Assembly: GCF_004358205.1 (NCBI RefSeq) | Contig: NZ_SMYO01000016.1 | Span: 1-64,000, forward strand | DNA: 64,000 nucleotides | Reading direction: 5' to 3' | Source: Bacillus salipaludis | GTDB lineage: Bacteria; Bacillota; Bacilli; Bacillales_B; DSM-18226 | Shown here: piece after piece, positions 36,138-43,559 of the stretch | How the letters are laid out: every line of letters starts with the position of its first letter | Position numbering within the stretch: position 1 is the stretch's first letter | Notes under the pieces: generated by a model | The model's input: only the letters and a program-made list of their open reading frames with translations | What the model was told of the DNA's origin: nothing | The model's database searches: none | Translations under genes and position numbers: made by a program

Positions 36138-36400
36138 GGTACCACCACATGCCCATCAAGTTAAGGCAAATCATTATCCCCATAACGAAAAAAACGCAAT
36201 CATTTTTTGTAATAAGATGGAAAGGATGGTGCTTTTTGTGTAGTGAGGTTTTAAATGAACTTATTCTTTTTTCTCAAGAATTACAAAGAATTTTGTCCTC
36301 ACAAGCTATCCAACAGTTGGCCAAAAAAGTAGCGAGTACTTCCTTGACTCAATTATGTTGTTGTTTAGAATCTTCAACGGGTGTCTTGACGATTAGGTGA
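36138..36400 (+). pseudogene. IS231-like (IS4 family) left end with transposase remnant
   Basis: CATGCCCATCAAGTTAAG at 36148 matches the terminal inverted repeat of IS231 elements. It is followed by LILFSQELQRILSSQAIQQL AKK, the N-terminus of the IS231 transposase, fused after an internal deletion to VASTSLTQLCCCLESSTGVL and a frameshift. The DDE part and right end are missing. A second left-end copy lies at 30470-30520 in the opposite orientation. Confidence 0.7.
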
Positions 36401-36525
36401 CCAAAACCCACTAAAAATAAAAGCAGACGAAATCTTTGACGGGAAAATTGAATGTATAGAATAAAATCTTTATTATAGGTTCTGATTCTGGAAAGAATGA
36501 TCATTTTATTTTAGGGGGTTTTTTT

Positions 36526-36980
36526 ATGAAAGAAGTTATATCACTTCCAGCTGGTCAAACACAGGATATTATTAAAAATTATTTGGTACACGCTCATCCT
36601 TATCCAAGACCTTACAAGGAAGCTCAATATATGACATTCCGAAAAATTGGCGGTGTTATGGATACATTATTTAGGTTGAACATGAATTCGTTTTAAAACC
36701 AGAAGACCAGGATATTGAAAAACAAATTAGTTATCTGAGCACTGGAAAAAAAGAACGTTTGCTAGGGTATATTCATGAAAGGAAACATACTTTTGGATTC
36801 GGAGAAAAGGAAGAATATAAATTTTACCTATTAAAAGAAGAAAGGCAATTAAAACAGCTTTCTAAACCTGAAGAGCCAAAACTTCAATCACATACGAATT
36901 ATACATTTGAAGAAATAACAAGTGGGAAAAGATTGATATCCTGGGATTCCCAAAGAAGTAAAAGGATAAAAAGTAATTAA
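36526..36980 (+). pseudogene. Unrecognised gene with a 1-nt frameshift
   Basis: Starts MKEVISLPAGQTQDIIKNYL behind GGGGG, continues HAHPYPRPYKEAQYMTFRKI GGVMDTLFR, and after a single-base deletion near 36675 goes on as VEHEFVLKPEDQDIEKQISY, GYIHERKHTFGFGEKEEYKF YLL to 36980. Joined length is about 150 residues. The clean codons on both sides of the shift argue for a recently broken gene. No family recognised; the position next to a nuclease-like remnant suggests a restriction or defence island, which is inference. Confidence 0.45.
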
Positions 36981-37019
36981 GAAATTTTAAAAAAGGAAAA
37001 AGGAACCAATCTCTTGTTG

Positions 37020-37565
37020 TTTCGAAAAAGCACTTAATGACATAGAAAAGAGGTTCAACCAATTGGTAATGGAAATGGATAATATAGTTACTAGTAAGTT
37101 AAAAGAGTTTGCATTAAATAACGGAAATAAGGTATTTGATAATAAATTTAGTGATATTACTTATAATTCAAGTAACAATAAATTTGATATTATTCTAAAT
37201 GCAGGTAATATTTACGGTATATTTGTTCAACTAGATAATAAATGTAAAAATTTGTTGTAGGATGAAGTTGCTAATAAAACGAAAATTAAAGATATTAATA
37301 GTTTTATTCCTGTTTTTGATAATTGGTATCCTCTGTATTGGGGGAAAGATGTGCAAGGTGCCCAGAGAGTTTCTGCGTATATAAAAGGACATAAAAAGAA
37401 TGGAAATATTAATATGCCTCAATATGATACTTTAAAAAGGTGAAAATTATTTATGGTTCAATCACTGTAGAAAATTATGTTAAGTTCGAAAAGGATATTA
37501 TGAAAAAATATGCTCCGCTATTAGGTACATTCCGTAATGGTAGGATGGTTGTCAAGAAGTATTAA
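37020..37565 (+). pseudogene. GIY-YIG-like nuclease remnant
   Basis: Frame ALNDIEKRFNQLVMEMDNIV then a TAG at 37258-37260, then FIPVFDNWYPLYWGKDVQGA QRVSAYIKGHKKNG, a frameshift near 37440, and KIIYGSITVENYVKFEKDIM KKYAPLLGTFRNGR. YPLYWGKD...R..AYI.GHKK plus the final YxPLLGTxRNG recall GIY-YIG-fold nucleases linked to restriction islands. One stop and one frameshift make it inactive. Confidence 0.45.
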
Positions 37566-37757
37566 TTTTTTCTTACATGCAGCAGTAAGTTGACTTCTAC
37601 TGCTACGTTGTATCCTAAATAATTAAAATTAATATTCTAATATTATTTCGTGTTGACACTTTGTCCTATAAAGAAATTAATAAATAAGGTATTTAATAAT
37701 CGTGTGGACAATTACATGGCTAGCATTATCTTAATTGGCAATAAACCTTGATAAAAC

Positions 37758-37797
37758 GCCGGTGTGGAGGAATTGGTAGACGCGCACGACTCAAAAA
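37758..37797 (+). pseudogene. tRNA-Leu (CAA) 5' half
   Basis: GCCGGTGTGGAGGAATTGG, then the D-loop and anticodon stem and loop (CTCAAAA, anticodon CAA), match the first half of Bacillus tRNA-Leu. The sequence departs from tRNA exactly after the anticodon loop: no second anticodon strand, variable arm or T-arm follows. This looks like one side of a crossover within the anticodon loop, as made by tRNA-targeting tyrosine integrases; an integrase pseudogene lies 150 bp downstream. Confidence 0.75.
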
Positions 37798-37863
37798 AGT
37801 GCCTTTTTCCAAAAAAAATTTGTTAAATCTGGAATACAGAAACCTATAAAACGTAGAATATTA

Positions 37864-37910
37864 AAACGCTCTGCTGTAAATTGCAGAGCGTTTATGGGCA
37901 TTTTTTGTTG
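37864..37910 (+). terminator. Terminator downstream of the tRNA half
   Basis: AAACGCTCTGC pairs perfectly with GCAGAGCGTTT around an 8-nt loop; a T-rich tract follows at 37902. It probably ended transcription of the original tRNA or of the integrated element. Confidence 0.7.
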
Positions 37911-37949
37911 TTTCAACTTATTTTAGGAATAACCAATATCAAATGTTAT

Positions 37950-38708
37950 ATCCGCTTACTTTTACGATTAAATAATCTTCTTACCGGTAAAAATTTATTG
38001 TGTTGCTGCTTTAAATGTTCAGAATCCATTTGAATATATTTTCTAGTCGTCTGAATATCAGCATGGTCCAGGATTTTCTGTTACGTGAATAAATCACCGC
38101 CGTTTAGAATGTAATTTCTTGCAAATGTATGTCTAAATATATGTGGATGTAGTTTGGGTATTTCCAATTTTTTTTTAACCCATTTAATCTTCTCCTAAAG
38201 GCGTCGGCAGTAAAATCATCCCCGTAGGCATTCATAAAGATCCGGCAACCTTCGCTAAAATATTGTTCAGTTTCATCTAAAAGCTGTTTTAACCTTTTGG
38301 ATATTTCCCGGCTAATTGGTATATCTCTATTCTATCTATTTTTTGCAATTGAGGAAGGAACCAAAAGGGTATTCTGATGGAAGTCAACTTGCTCAGCGGT
38401 TAGTGACATTGCTTCATTGATCCGTAACCCCGTGTCTAATAATAGCAACACTAACGTCTTATCTCGCCACTGAGCAAATTGTTTATCATCATATGAATCT
38501 AGTATCATATCAATTTCTTCGTCCGATAGCCCTTGGACTTCTTCATGTGCGTCATCTTTAACCAAAGGAATATTCCTAGATGGATTTTTATTAATGATAT
38601 CTTCCTCAAATAAAAAACGGAAAATTGCTTTTAAATTACGCAAATGAATATTGATGGTATAAACCGATAATCCTTTTTTATTCCTTTCCCGTTGTTCATC
38701 ACCTGATA
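37950..38708 (-). pseudogene. Tyrosine integrase, 3' part (interrupted by Tn)
   Basis: Minus strand from the transposon edge: DEQRERNKKGLSVYTINIHL RNLKAIFRFLFEEDIINKNP (core-binding domain), LDTGLRINEAMSLTAEQVD (the catalytic Arg region), then KNR-stop-NRDIPISREISK (stop at 38336-38338), GCRIFMNAYGDDFTADAFRR RLN, and after frameshifts IPKLHPHIFRHTFARNYILN-like and LDHADIQTTRKYIQMDSEHL sequences that include the HxFRHTF and final Tyr boxes. The N-terminal part continues at 46632. Its own lesions plus the transposon make it dead. Confidence 0.75.
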
Positions 38709-38770
38709 GGGGTCACGTTACCAAAAGTGAAAAATTGTACGTTCAGACACAATTTAGACACATTTTATCC
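38709..38770 (+). repeat. Transposon left inverted repeat
   Basis: Pairs with 46570-46631 over about 62 bp with four mismatches. The first 38 bp correspond to the usual Tn3 terminal repeat; the match then continues with GACACAATTTAGACACATTT, longer than typical for the family. Confidence 0.9.
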
Positions 38771-38894
38771 AGTTACCTGTACGGTAAGACAAGATATAAA
38801 ATACGTAAGATTATAATAAATGATGAAAATATATCTTGGTAGAGCTGGCTAGGCCACGTCTATACGCAACCTGCCAACGATTTTAAGAGGCATT

Positions 38895-39488
38895 TTAGTG
38901 TGTAGATGTAGGTATATTTTCTTTCTGTTTCTTATATTCTCTCCATCGACGATAAAAGGTAGCTTCGCTTATATTGGTGATCTTACAGATCTCTTTTATG
39001 GGTTTATTCGTGGTTTCATGTAATTCGATTGCATGTTTGACACCGTCATGCCTTAAGGTAAACTTCTGTTTCTTCCCTTTGTATGTCCCTTTCCTTTTTG
39101 CAATCGCAATGCCAGCTTGTTGTTTTTCTTTGATCATCGTGCGATCGAGTTCACTAAACGCCGACATAACCGTTAAAATGAATTTTCCTGAAGGAGTTCT
39201 CGTATCAATCCCCAGATTCAATATGACCAAATGAATGCCATGTCCTTCTAACTCTTCAATGAGCTCTAACAACTGCTTTGTATTTCTTCCCAGACGATCC
39301 ATCCTTGTAACAATGAGTGTATCCCCTTTAACTAATCGATTCAGTAGTTGTTGCAATTCCTCTTTCTGATTTTGTACACCTGATACTTTTTCCTGAACAA
39401 TTCGATCTACGTTTGCATTTCGCAATTGTTCAATTTGTGAATCCAAGTTCTGATCAAACGAAGAAACACGCGCATACCCAAAAATCAT
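38895..39488 (-). CDS. tnpR: Serine resolvase of the Tn3-family transposon
   Basis: A 197-residue serine recombinase. IFGYARVSSFDQNLDSQIEQ holds the catalytic serine (RVSS), MDRLGRNTKQLLELI the DRLxR motif, and FSELDRTMIKEKQQAGIAIA KRKG the end of the catalytic domain. A C-terminal helix-turn-helix follows (KPIKEICKITNISEATFYRR W). It resolves transposon cointegrates at res. It starts at ATG 39488, 60 bp from an inverted repeat that is a likely res subsite, and is transcribed away from the cargo. Length and motifs are normal for TnpR. Confidence 0.92.
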   Translation of the reverse strand: MIFGYARVSSFDQNLDSQIEQLRNANVDRIVQEKVSGVQNQKEELQQLLNRLVKGDTLIVTRMDRLGRNTKQLLELIEELEGHGIHLVILNLGIDTRTPSGKFILTVMSAFSELDRTMIKEKQQAGIAIAKRKGTYKGKKQKFTLRHDGVKHAIELHETTNKPIKEICKITNISEATFYRRWREYKKQKENIPTSTH

Positions 39489-39544
39489 AAAATCCCTCCC
39501 AAAAACACGTAATCAAAGACAAGTGTATATGATAGTTAGATTGT

Positions 39545-39610
39545 ACAATAAAATCAACACTTGAGCAATCTATCAATAGAGTATACCCTATTGATAGAAT
39601 AATAGTAATT
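39545..39610. promoter_or_regulatory. Putative res site core
   Basis: TCTATCAATAG and CTATTGATAGA form an 11-bp inverted repeat around AGTATACC, immediately upstream of tnpR. Subsites I-III could not be delimited by eye. Confidence 0.5.
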
Positions 39611-39800
39611 AGTCACTCAGTCCCTTACATGGATCTGCGCAACTATTCGTGTCAAAAGTGCGCAAAATAAAATGTAAAGTTACAAGCTGAAAAAATTGGT
39701 ACGAACCAGCGTAACAGAAACGTTCGTTTTTGTTGCGTAATTTAATAGTAAAGGCTACTTTAAAATGACGAAAAAGATTTGAAATTTAACATGAGTTTCA

Positions 39801-40388
39801 TTAAAGGAAATACTTACTCATGCCATTTTTAAATATAGGCAGGGTCTTAGTCACTAGCTCTTCTGGTGAAATAGGTCTTCCATCCTTATTCCATGTGTAT
39901 GCAGCTCCGTATATACTCCAACTTAGCATAGTAGATAGGGTTGTTACCAATTGTTTATCCTCTAATTCAATGGTATTTTTAGTTCCTTTTAGCATAAGAT
40001 CAGCTATTAGCTTCTGTAACTCTTCTTTAATTTTACTTTCTATAATAGTTCCTAAAGAGTTATAACCTTTAGGACATAGGTCGCTTAACTCTTTATGGTG
40101 ATCACACATGGCTAGAAAAATATTTGCAATGACTTTTTCATTGAATCCCTCGTGATCATTTAGTCTTTTTTTCAATTTGTCTATAAAAGTATTGGTGATT
40201 GTAGAATGTAATAAATCAAATTTATCGTCAAAGTGCGCATAAAATGTAGCGCGGTTAATAGTAGCCTTTTCTGTGATATCACGTACCGTTATATTGTTGA
40301 AATCTTTTTCACTAGCTAACGAAAGAAAAGAGTCTACAATCAATTGTCTTGTACGAAGTATTCTCGGATCTTGTTTTGGCATAATCAA
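39801..40388 (-). CDS. TetR-family regulator of the azoR cargo
   Basis: A 195-residue TetR/AcrR protein: LIVDSFLSLASEKDFNNITV RDITEKATINRATFYAHFDD is the N-terminal helix-turn-helix, followed by a helical ligand domain. It is divergent from the azoreductase gene with a 317-bp gap. Two palindromes with TGTT/AACA arms lie in the gap and are likely operators. By position it should repress itself and azoR until an electrophile or dye binds. The inducer is not readable from sequence. Confidence 0.85.
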   Translation of the reverse strand: MIMPKQDPRILRTRQLIVDSFLSLASEKDFNNITVRDITEKATINRATFYAHFDDKFDLLHSTITNTFIDKLKKRLNDHEGFNEKVIANIFLAMCDHHKELSDLCPKGYNSLGTIIESKIKEELQKLIADLMLKGTKNTIELEDKQLVTTLSTMLSWSIYGAAYTWNKDGRPISPEELVTKTLPIFKNGMSKYFL

Positions 40389-40446
40389 TCTGTTCTTCTC
40401 CTTTTTAGGTACATAATGGTGTTTAAAAGCGACAATGTTAATAGAG

Positions 40447-40464
40447 ATGTTGTGTAAACAACAT
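40447..40464. promoter_or_regulatory. Candidate TetR operator 1
   Basis: ATGTTGT-GTAA-ACAACAT, a perfect inverted repeat, 59 bp upstream of the tetR start. Confidence 0.6.
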
Positions 40465-40517
40465 ATTAGCCATTTTGATGGTTGTTAATAGTTCTTTTTC
40501 ATCTTATCATCAATTAT

Positions 40518-40531
40518 ACAACGCGCGTTGT
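40518..40531. promoter_or_regulatory. Candidate TetR operator 2
   Basis: ACAACGCGCGTTGT is a perfect 14-bp palindrome in the same gap, sharing the ACAAC/GTTGT arms with operator 1. Confidence 0.6.
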
Positions 40532-40574
40532 TTAAATAACACATGTTTTTGTTTGAGGGTGTTGATTCAGCAAA

Positions 40575-40640
40575 AATTGTAGAGATCATTTAGAATCATA
40601 CCGAAAATATTGTTCAGATGAAACGTGTAAATTCTTTTAA
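40575..40640 (+). pseudogene. C-terminal scrap of a second dsbA-like gene
   Basis: Reads HLESYRKYCSDETCKFF-stop, parallel to the end of the intact DsbA protein downstream (LDDYCSDGTCEF-stop). DNA downstream of both stops is also alike (AATGA/GTATTCAAAAAA). This is the footprint of a tandem dsbA duplication around azoR, later mostly deleted. Confidence 0.6.
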
Positions 40641-40704
40641 TGAGTATTCAAAAAATGTTTGGGAATAAAAAACATTCATCAAAATCATAAAGGAGACAAT
40701 TATC

Positions 40705-41325
40705 ATGTCAAAAGTATTATTTGTTAAAGGAACACCTCAAAGTGAGGAGCAATCAAGAAGTACGCAAGTTGCAAGAGCATTTATCAATGAATATAAGGAA
40801 GTAAATCCAACGGATGAAATAATTGAGGTGGATGTCTATTATGCAAATGTGCCATTAATTGATGCTGATTTTTTAACTGGACAAAAGAAGTTAAGAAGTG
40901 GGGAAGCGCTAACAGATGTTGAAGCACAGAAAGTAGAAGCAGTTAATGCATTCACAAAGCAATTTATGGAAGTAGATAAATACATCATTCAGTCTTCAAT
41001 GTGGAATTTAGGAATCCAACCGTTATTAAAAGCCTATTTTGATACAATCATGAGTGCTGGAAAAACGTTTAAATATACACCAGAAGGTCCAGAAGGATTG
41101 ATGAAAGGGAAAAAAGCAATCCATATTCATGGAATGGGAGGGTTTTATTCGCAGGCAATTGGAATGGAGCATTCCGATTCTTACGTGAAAGGTGCGCTAA
41201 AGTTTGTTGGGATTGAAGTGGTTCCAACGATTTTTGTTGAAGGTATTGACTATGATCCAACTAAAGAAGAAGAAATTGTTGCTGCAGCAATTGAAAAGGC
41301 AAAAGCGGTAGCACGAACTTTTTAA
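40705..41325 (+). CDS. azoR: FMN-dependent NADH-azoreductase
   Basis: A 206-residue flavodoxin-fold enzyme. KVLFVKGTPQSEEQSRSTQV at the N-terminus is the FMN phosphate loop, SMWNLGIQPLLKAYFDTIMS AGKTFKY is the highly conserved AzoR central block, and IHGMGGFYS contacts the flavin. These cytosolic enzymes reduce azo dyes and quinones by two-electron transfer and protect against electrophiles. AAGGAGA precedes the ATG. It is divergent from a TetR gene and followed by dsbA, as in Bacillus electrophile-response clusters. A long inverted repeat after the stop (GTGGGATTA ... TAATCCCCTCAC) may be its terminator. Confidence 0.92.
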   Translation: MSKVLFVKGTPQSEEQSRSTQVARAFINEYKEVNPTDEIIEVDVYYANVPLIDADFLTGQKKLRSGEALTDVEAQKVEAVNAFTKQFMEVDKYIIQSSMWNLGIQPLLKAYFDTIMSAGKTFKYTPEGPEGLMKGKKAIHIHGMGGFYSQAIGMEHSDSYVKGALKFVGIEVVPTIFVEGIDYDPTKEEEIVAAAIEKAKAVARTF

Positions 41326-41572
41326 AAAAGAGCATTGGTGGGATTAGTTAAAAAGATTTTTATTAACATAATCCCCTCACAGTAGACTAGTACAAAAAGA
41401 ACGTTAAATTGTACTTAATATTGGAGGGGATTTTTCTATAGAATCAAGAGGACAAAAATTTAAAAACTATTCTTGCTAAGTAATATCAAATTACGTTATA
41501 CAATTAAAACTGTCAAGCGTAATAGGGAATAGATAAAACACATTCATCAAAATAATAAAGGGGGAACATATG

Positions 41573-42286
41573 ATGAAAGTAGAAATTTGGTCTGATTTTG
41601 TTTGCCCGTTTTGTTATATTGGCAAACGTCAATTTGAAATAGGGTTAGAACAGTTTAAACATAAAGAAGAGGTAGAAGTCTTATTTCGTAATTTTCAATT
41701 AGATCCATATGCGAAAAAAAATACAGGAATGGATATCCATCAAGTAGCATCTTCCAAGCATGGTATCCCATATGAAAAAGCAAAAGCAAGAAACAATCAA
41801 TTGAAACAGAAAGCAAAAGAGGTTGGGTTAGATTATCAATTTGATACAATGATTCCTACGAATTCATATGATGCACTTCGTCTTTCTTATTATGCAAAAG
41901 AGAAAGGGAAGATACAGGAGTTTATGGAGCGTATTATGAAAGCTCATCTCACGGATTCACTAGATATCGGTGACCATGCAACACTTGCTCAACTTACAAG
42001 TGAGATAGGTCTTGATGGCAACGAAGCTTTGGATGTTTTAGCAAATGATAAATATAGCGAGAATATTGCAGCTGATAGAGCCGAGGGATCAAAAATTGGG
42101 ATTCAGGGCGTGCCCTTTTTCGTAGTGAATGACAAATATGCCATCTCAGGAGCACAACCTAGCCAAGTATTTTTAGAAATATTACAACGGGTTTGGAAAG
42201 AAGAGTACGCGAATGCTAAGGTTGAAGAGCATAAATTAGAGCCGTCGCTCGATGATTATTGTTCAGATGGAACATGTGAATTTTAA
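41573..42286 (+). CDS. DsbA-family (FrnE-type) thiol oxidoreductase
   Basis: About 237 residues. KVEIWSDFVCPFCYIGKRQF carries the CPFC active site, and GIQGVPFFVVNDKYAISGAQ the cis-Pro loop, both typical of cytosolic FrnE/YwbO-type DsbA proteins. No signal peptide, so it acts inside the cell, probably on thiols damaged by oxidants or diamide-like compounds. An extra C-terminal pair, YCSDGTCEF, adds two cysteines. ATG 41573 fits the GGGGG site better than 41570. The 5' leader (CATTCATCAAAAT.ATAAAGG) is almost the same as that of azoR, so both may be co-regulated. It forms with azoR a detoxification pair. Confidence 0.88.
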   Translation: MKVEIWSDFVCPFCYIGKRQFEIGLEQFKHKEEVEVLFRNFQLDPYAKKNTGMDIHQVASSKHGIPYEKAKARNNQLKQKAKEVGLDYQFDTMIPTNSYDALRLSYYAKEKGKIQEFMERIMKAHLTDSLDIGDHATLAQLTSEIGLDGNEALDVLANDKYSENIAADRAEGSKIGIQGVPFFVVNDKYAISGAQPSQVFLEILQRVWKEEYANAKVEEHKLEPSLDDYCSDGTCEF

Positions 42287-42673
42287 TGAATATTCAAAAA
42301 AAGATACAGAAATCTCAAAAGAATAATATAGTATTTCAAGGCTCCGGTATTGTTGTTCTAAATCTTGAAGTAGTGCCAACATCATTTTGGAATTTTTTAT
42401 CCTATGCAGATTTTAAGAAGGTAATGGACTGTTTTTGAGTCCGCTAAAGACTTTTCAAAAAGGTTTTAGATTTGTTTTGATGGAACTTTGTTTATGGGGA
42501 ATAAGTTTCGGAACTAAAAACTATCGATTTTCGGTACATTTTAAACTAACTAATTTTTAGTTCCAAAACACTTGTATTGAACCTAATCGGTGCCTGTGTT
42601 ATATGACTACATTAAATACCACTTTATAATGAATCGTTTATTTCCAAATAAAAAATCAAAGGGGTTTCGCGAT
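42287..42673. other. Spacer with a short ORF scrap
   Basis: Contains a decayed stretch reading GIVVLNLEVVPTSFWNFLSY ADFKKVMDCF to a stop near 42438 that I cannot assign. A palindromic region (GGAACTAAAAACTATCG ... TTAGTTCC) at 42510-42565 may be a VOC gene regulatory site. Confidence 0.35.
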
Positions 42674-43117
42674 ATGAAAAACACAATTTTTCAAGGCACA
42701 ATAGAGCATTCAGGATTTGTAGTACCCAATATCGAAGTAGCTGTTGAATTCTTCACTAACATTTTGGGTTTTGAAGTCTTGTTCCGGCCAAGACGGATGC
42801 AGTTTGAAGACGATAGTTTAAAAAGGTACTTTGGGGTTCACGATAATTCAGTTGTAGAAGGGGCGGCATTTTTGCAATACGGCGGTAGAAAGATCGAACT
42901 GGTTCAATGGTCGACGCCAGATCAACAGAATGTTCACCTAAAACCCAGTGATATCGGTGTAGCTCATCTAGCTATTACAGTTACCAATTTAGAAGAGGCT
43001 TTGAAATATTTTGCAGAACAGTCTGATGTTAAAGTTAGAGAGCTGAGCCCTCTTGGATTTTTCTATATAACAACTTCATGGGGGATGGAGATTCAAATAA
43101 TGAAACAGAAGTTTTAA
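42674..43117 (+). CDS. VOC-superfamily protein (glyoxalase/dioxygenase-like)
   Basis: A 147-residue protein with two beta-alpha-beta-beta-beta modules. IEHSGFVVPNIEVAVEFFTN ILGFEV starts the first, and VAHLAITVTNLEEALKYFAE the second; His in the first strand (EHSGF), Glu in KIELVQW, His in VAHLAI and Glu in GMEIQI are the expected metal ligands. Members include glyoxalase I, fosfomycin-resistance enzymes and ring-cleaving dioxygenases. Substrate unknown; within this cargo, detoxification of an electrophile is plausible. ATG 42674 lies behind AAAGGGG; an upstream in-frame ATG at 42590 lacks a ribosome site. Confidence 0.8.
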   Translation: MKNTIFQGTIEHSGFVVPNIEVAVEFFTNILGFEVLFRPRRMQFEDDSLKRYFGVHDNSVVEGAAFLQYGGRKIELVQWSTPDQQNVHLKPSDIGVAHLAITVTNLEEALKYFAEQSDVKVRELSPLGFFYITTSWGMEIQIMKQKF

Positions 43118-43208
43118 CTAAAGACCTTCTACTACGTTAAACTTGGGGCAATGGGGGGAAAGAAGACGAATTCCAACCGTCCCTTCTGCTCTTCCAGAAA
43201 GAGTTCCT

Positions 43209-43484
43209 TCATGTAGCCGCCGTCGGCAAAGTTAATTGATCGGAAAAATGCCCATTGAATTCAATAATTATATTAGCTTTAATCTCTTCGGGTCTAATTC
43301 CGAGGAGATTGGCGAGACAAGCTGGATTTACGCAGCGAAAAAGTAAGTTCCAGGAAATTCCGAAATAGAAAAGAAAATAATTACGGTATGACGAATGACG
43401 TAATAACCATTCCTTCATTTCATCAATCTTTTCAAGTGAACGAATTGGCTCTTTTGCTCCAGGCTTTCGCCCTCCTTTCGACAT
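43209..43484 (-). pseudogene. Integrase N-terminal scrap inside the transposon
   Basis: MSKGGRKPGAKEPIRSLEKI DEMKEWLLRHSSYRNYFLFY FGIS matches the N-terminal SAM-like part of small tyrosine recombinases, which usually continue into a GLRISD box. Here it departs into an unrelated sequence (RPEEIKANIIIEFNGHFS). It could be a decayed TnpI-like gene of the transposon or of a previous insertion. Confidence 0.45.
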
Positions 43485-43559
43485 GTCAATAACCTCCTAA
43501 CTTTCTGATGTAAACCATTATATGTAAAACTTAATTACATACATAAGGGGACCATACAT

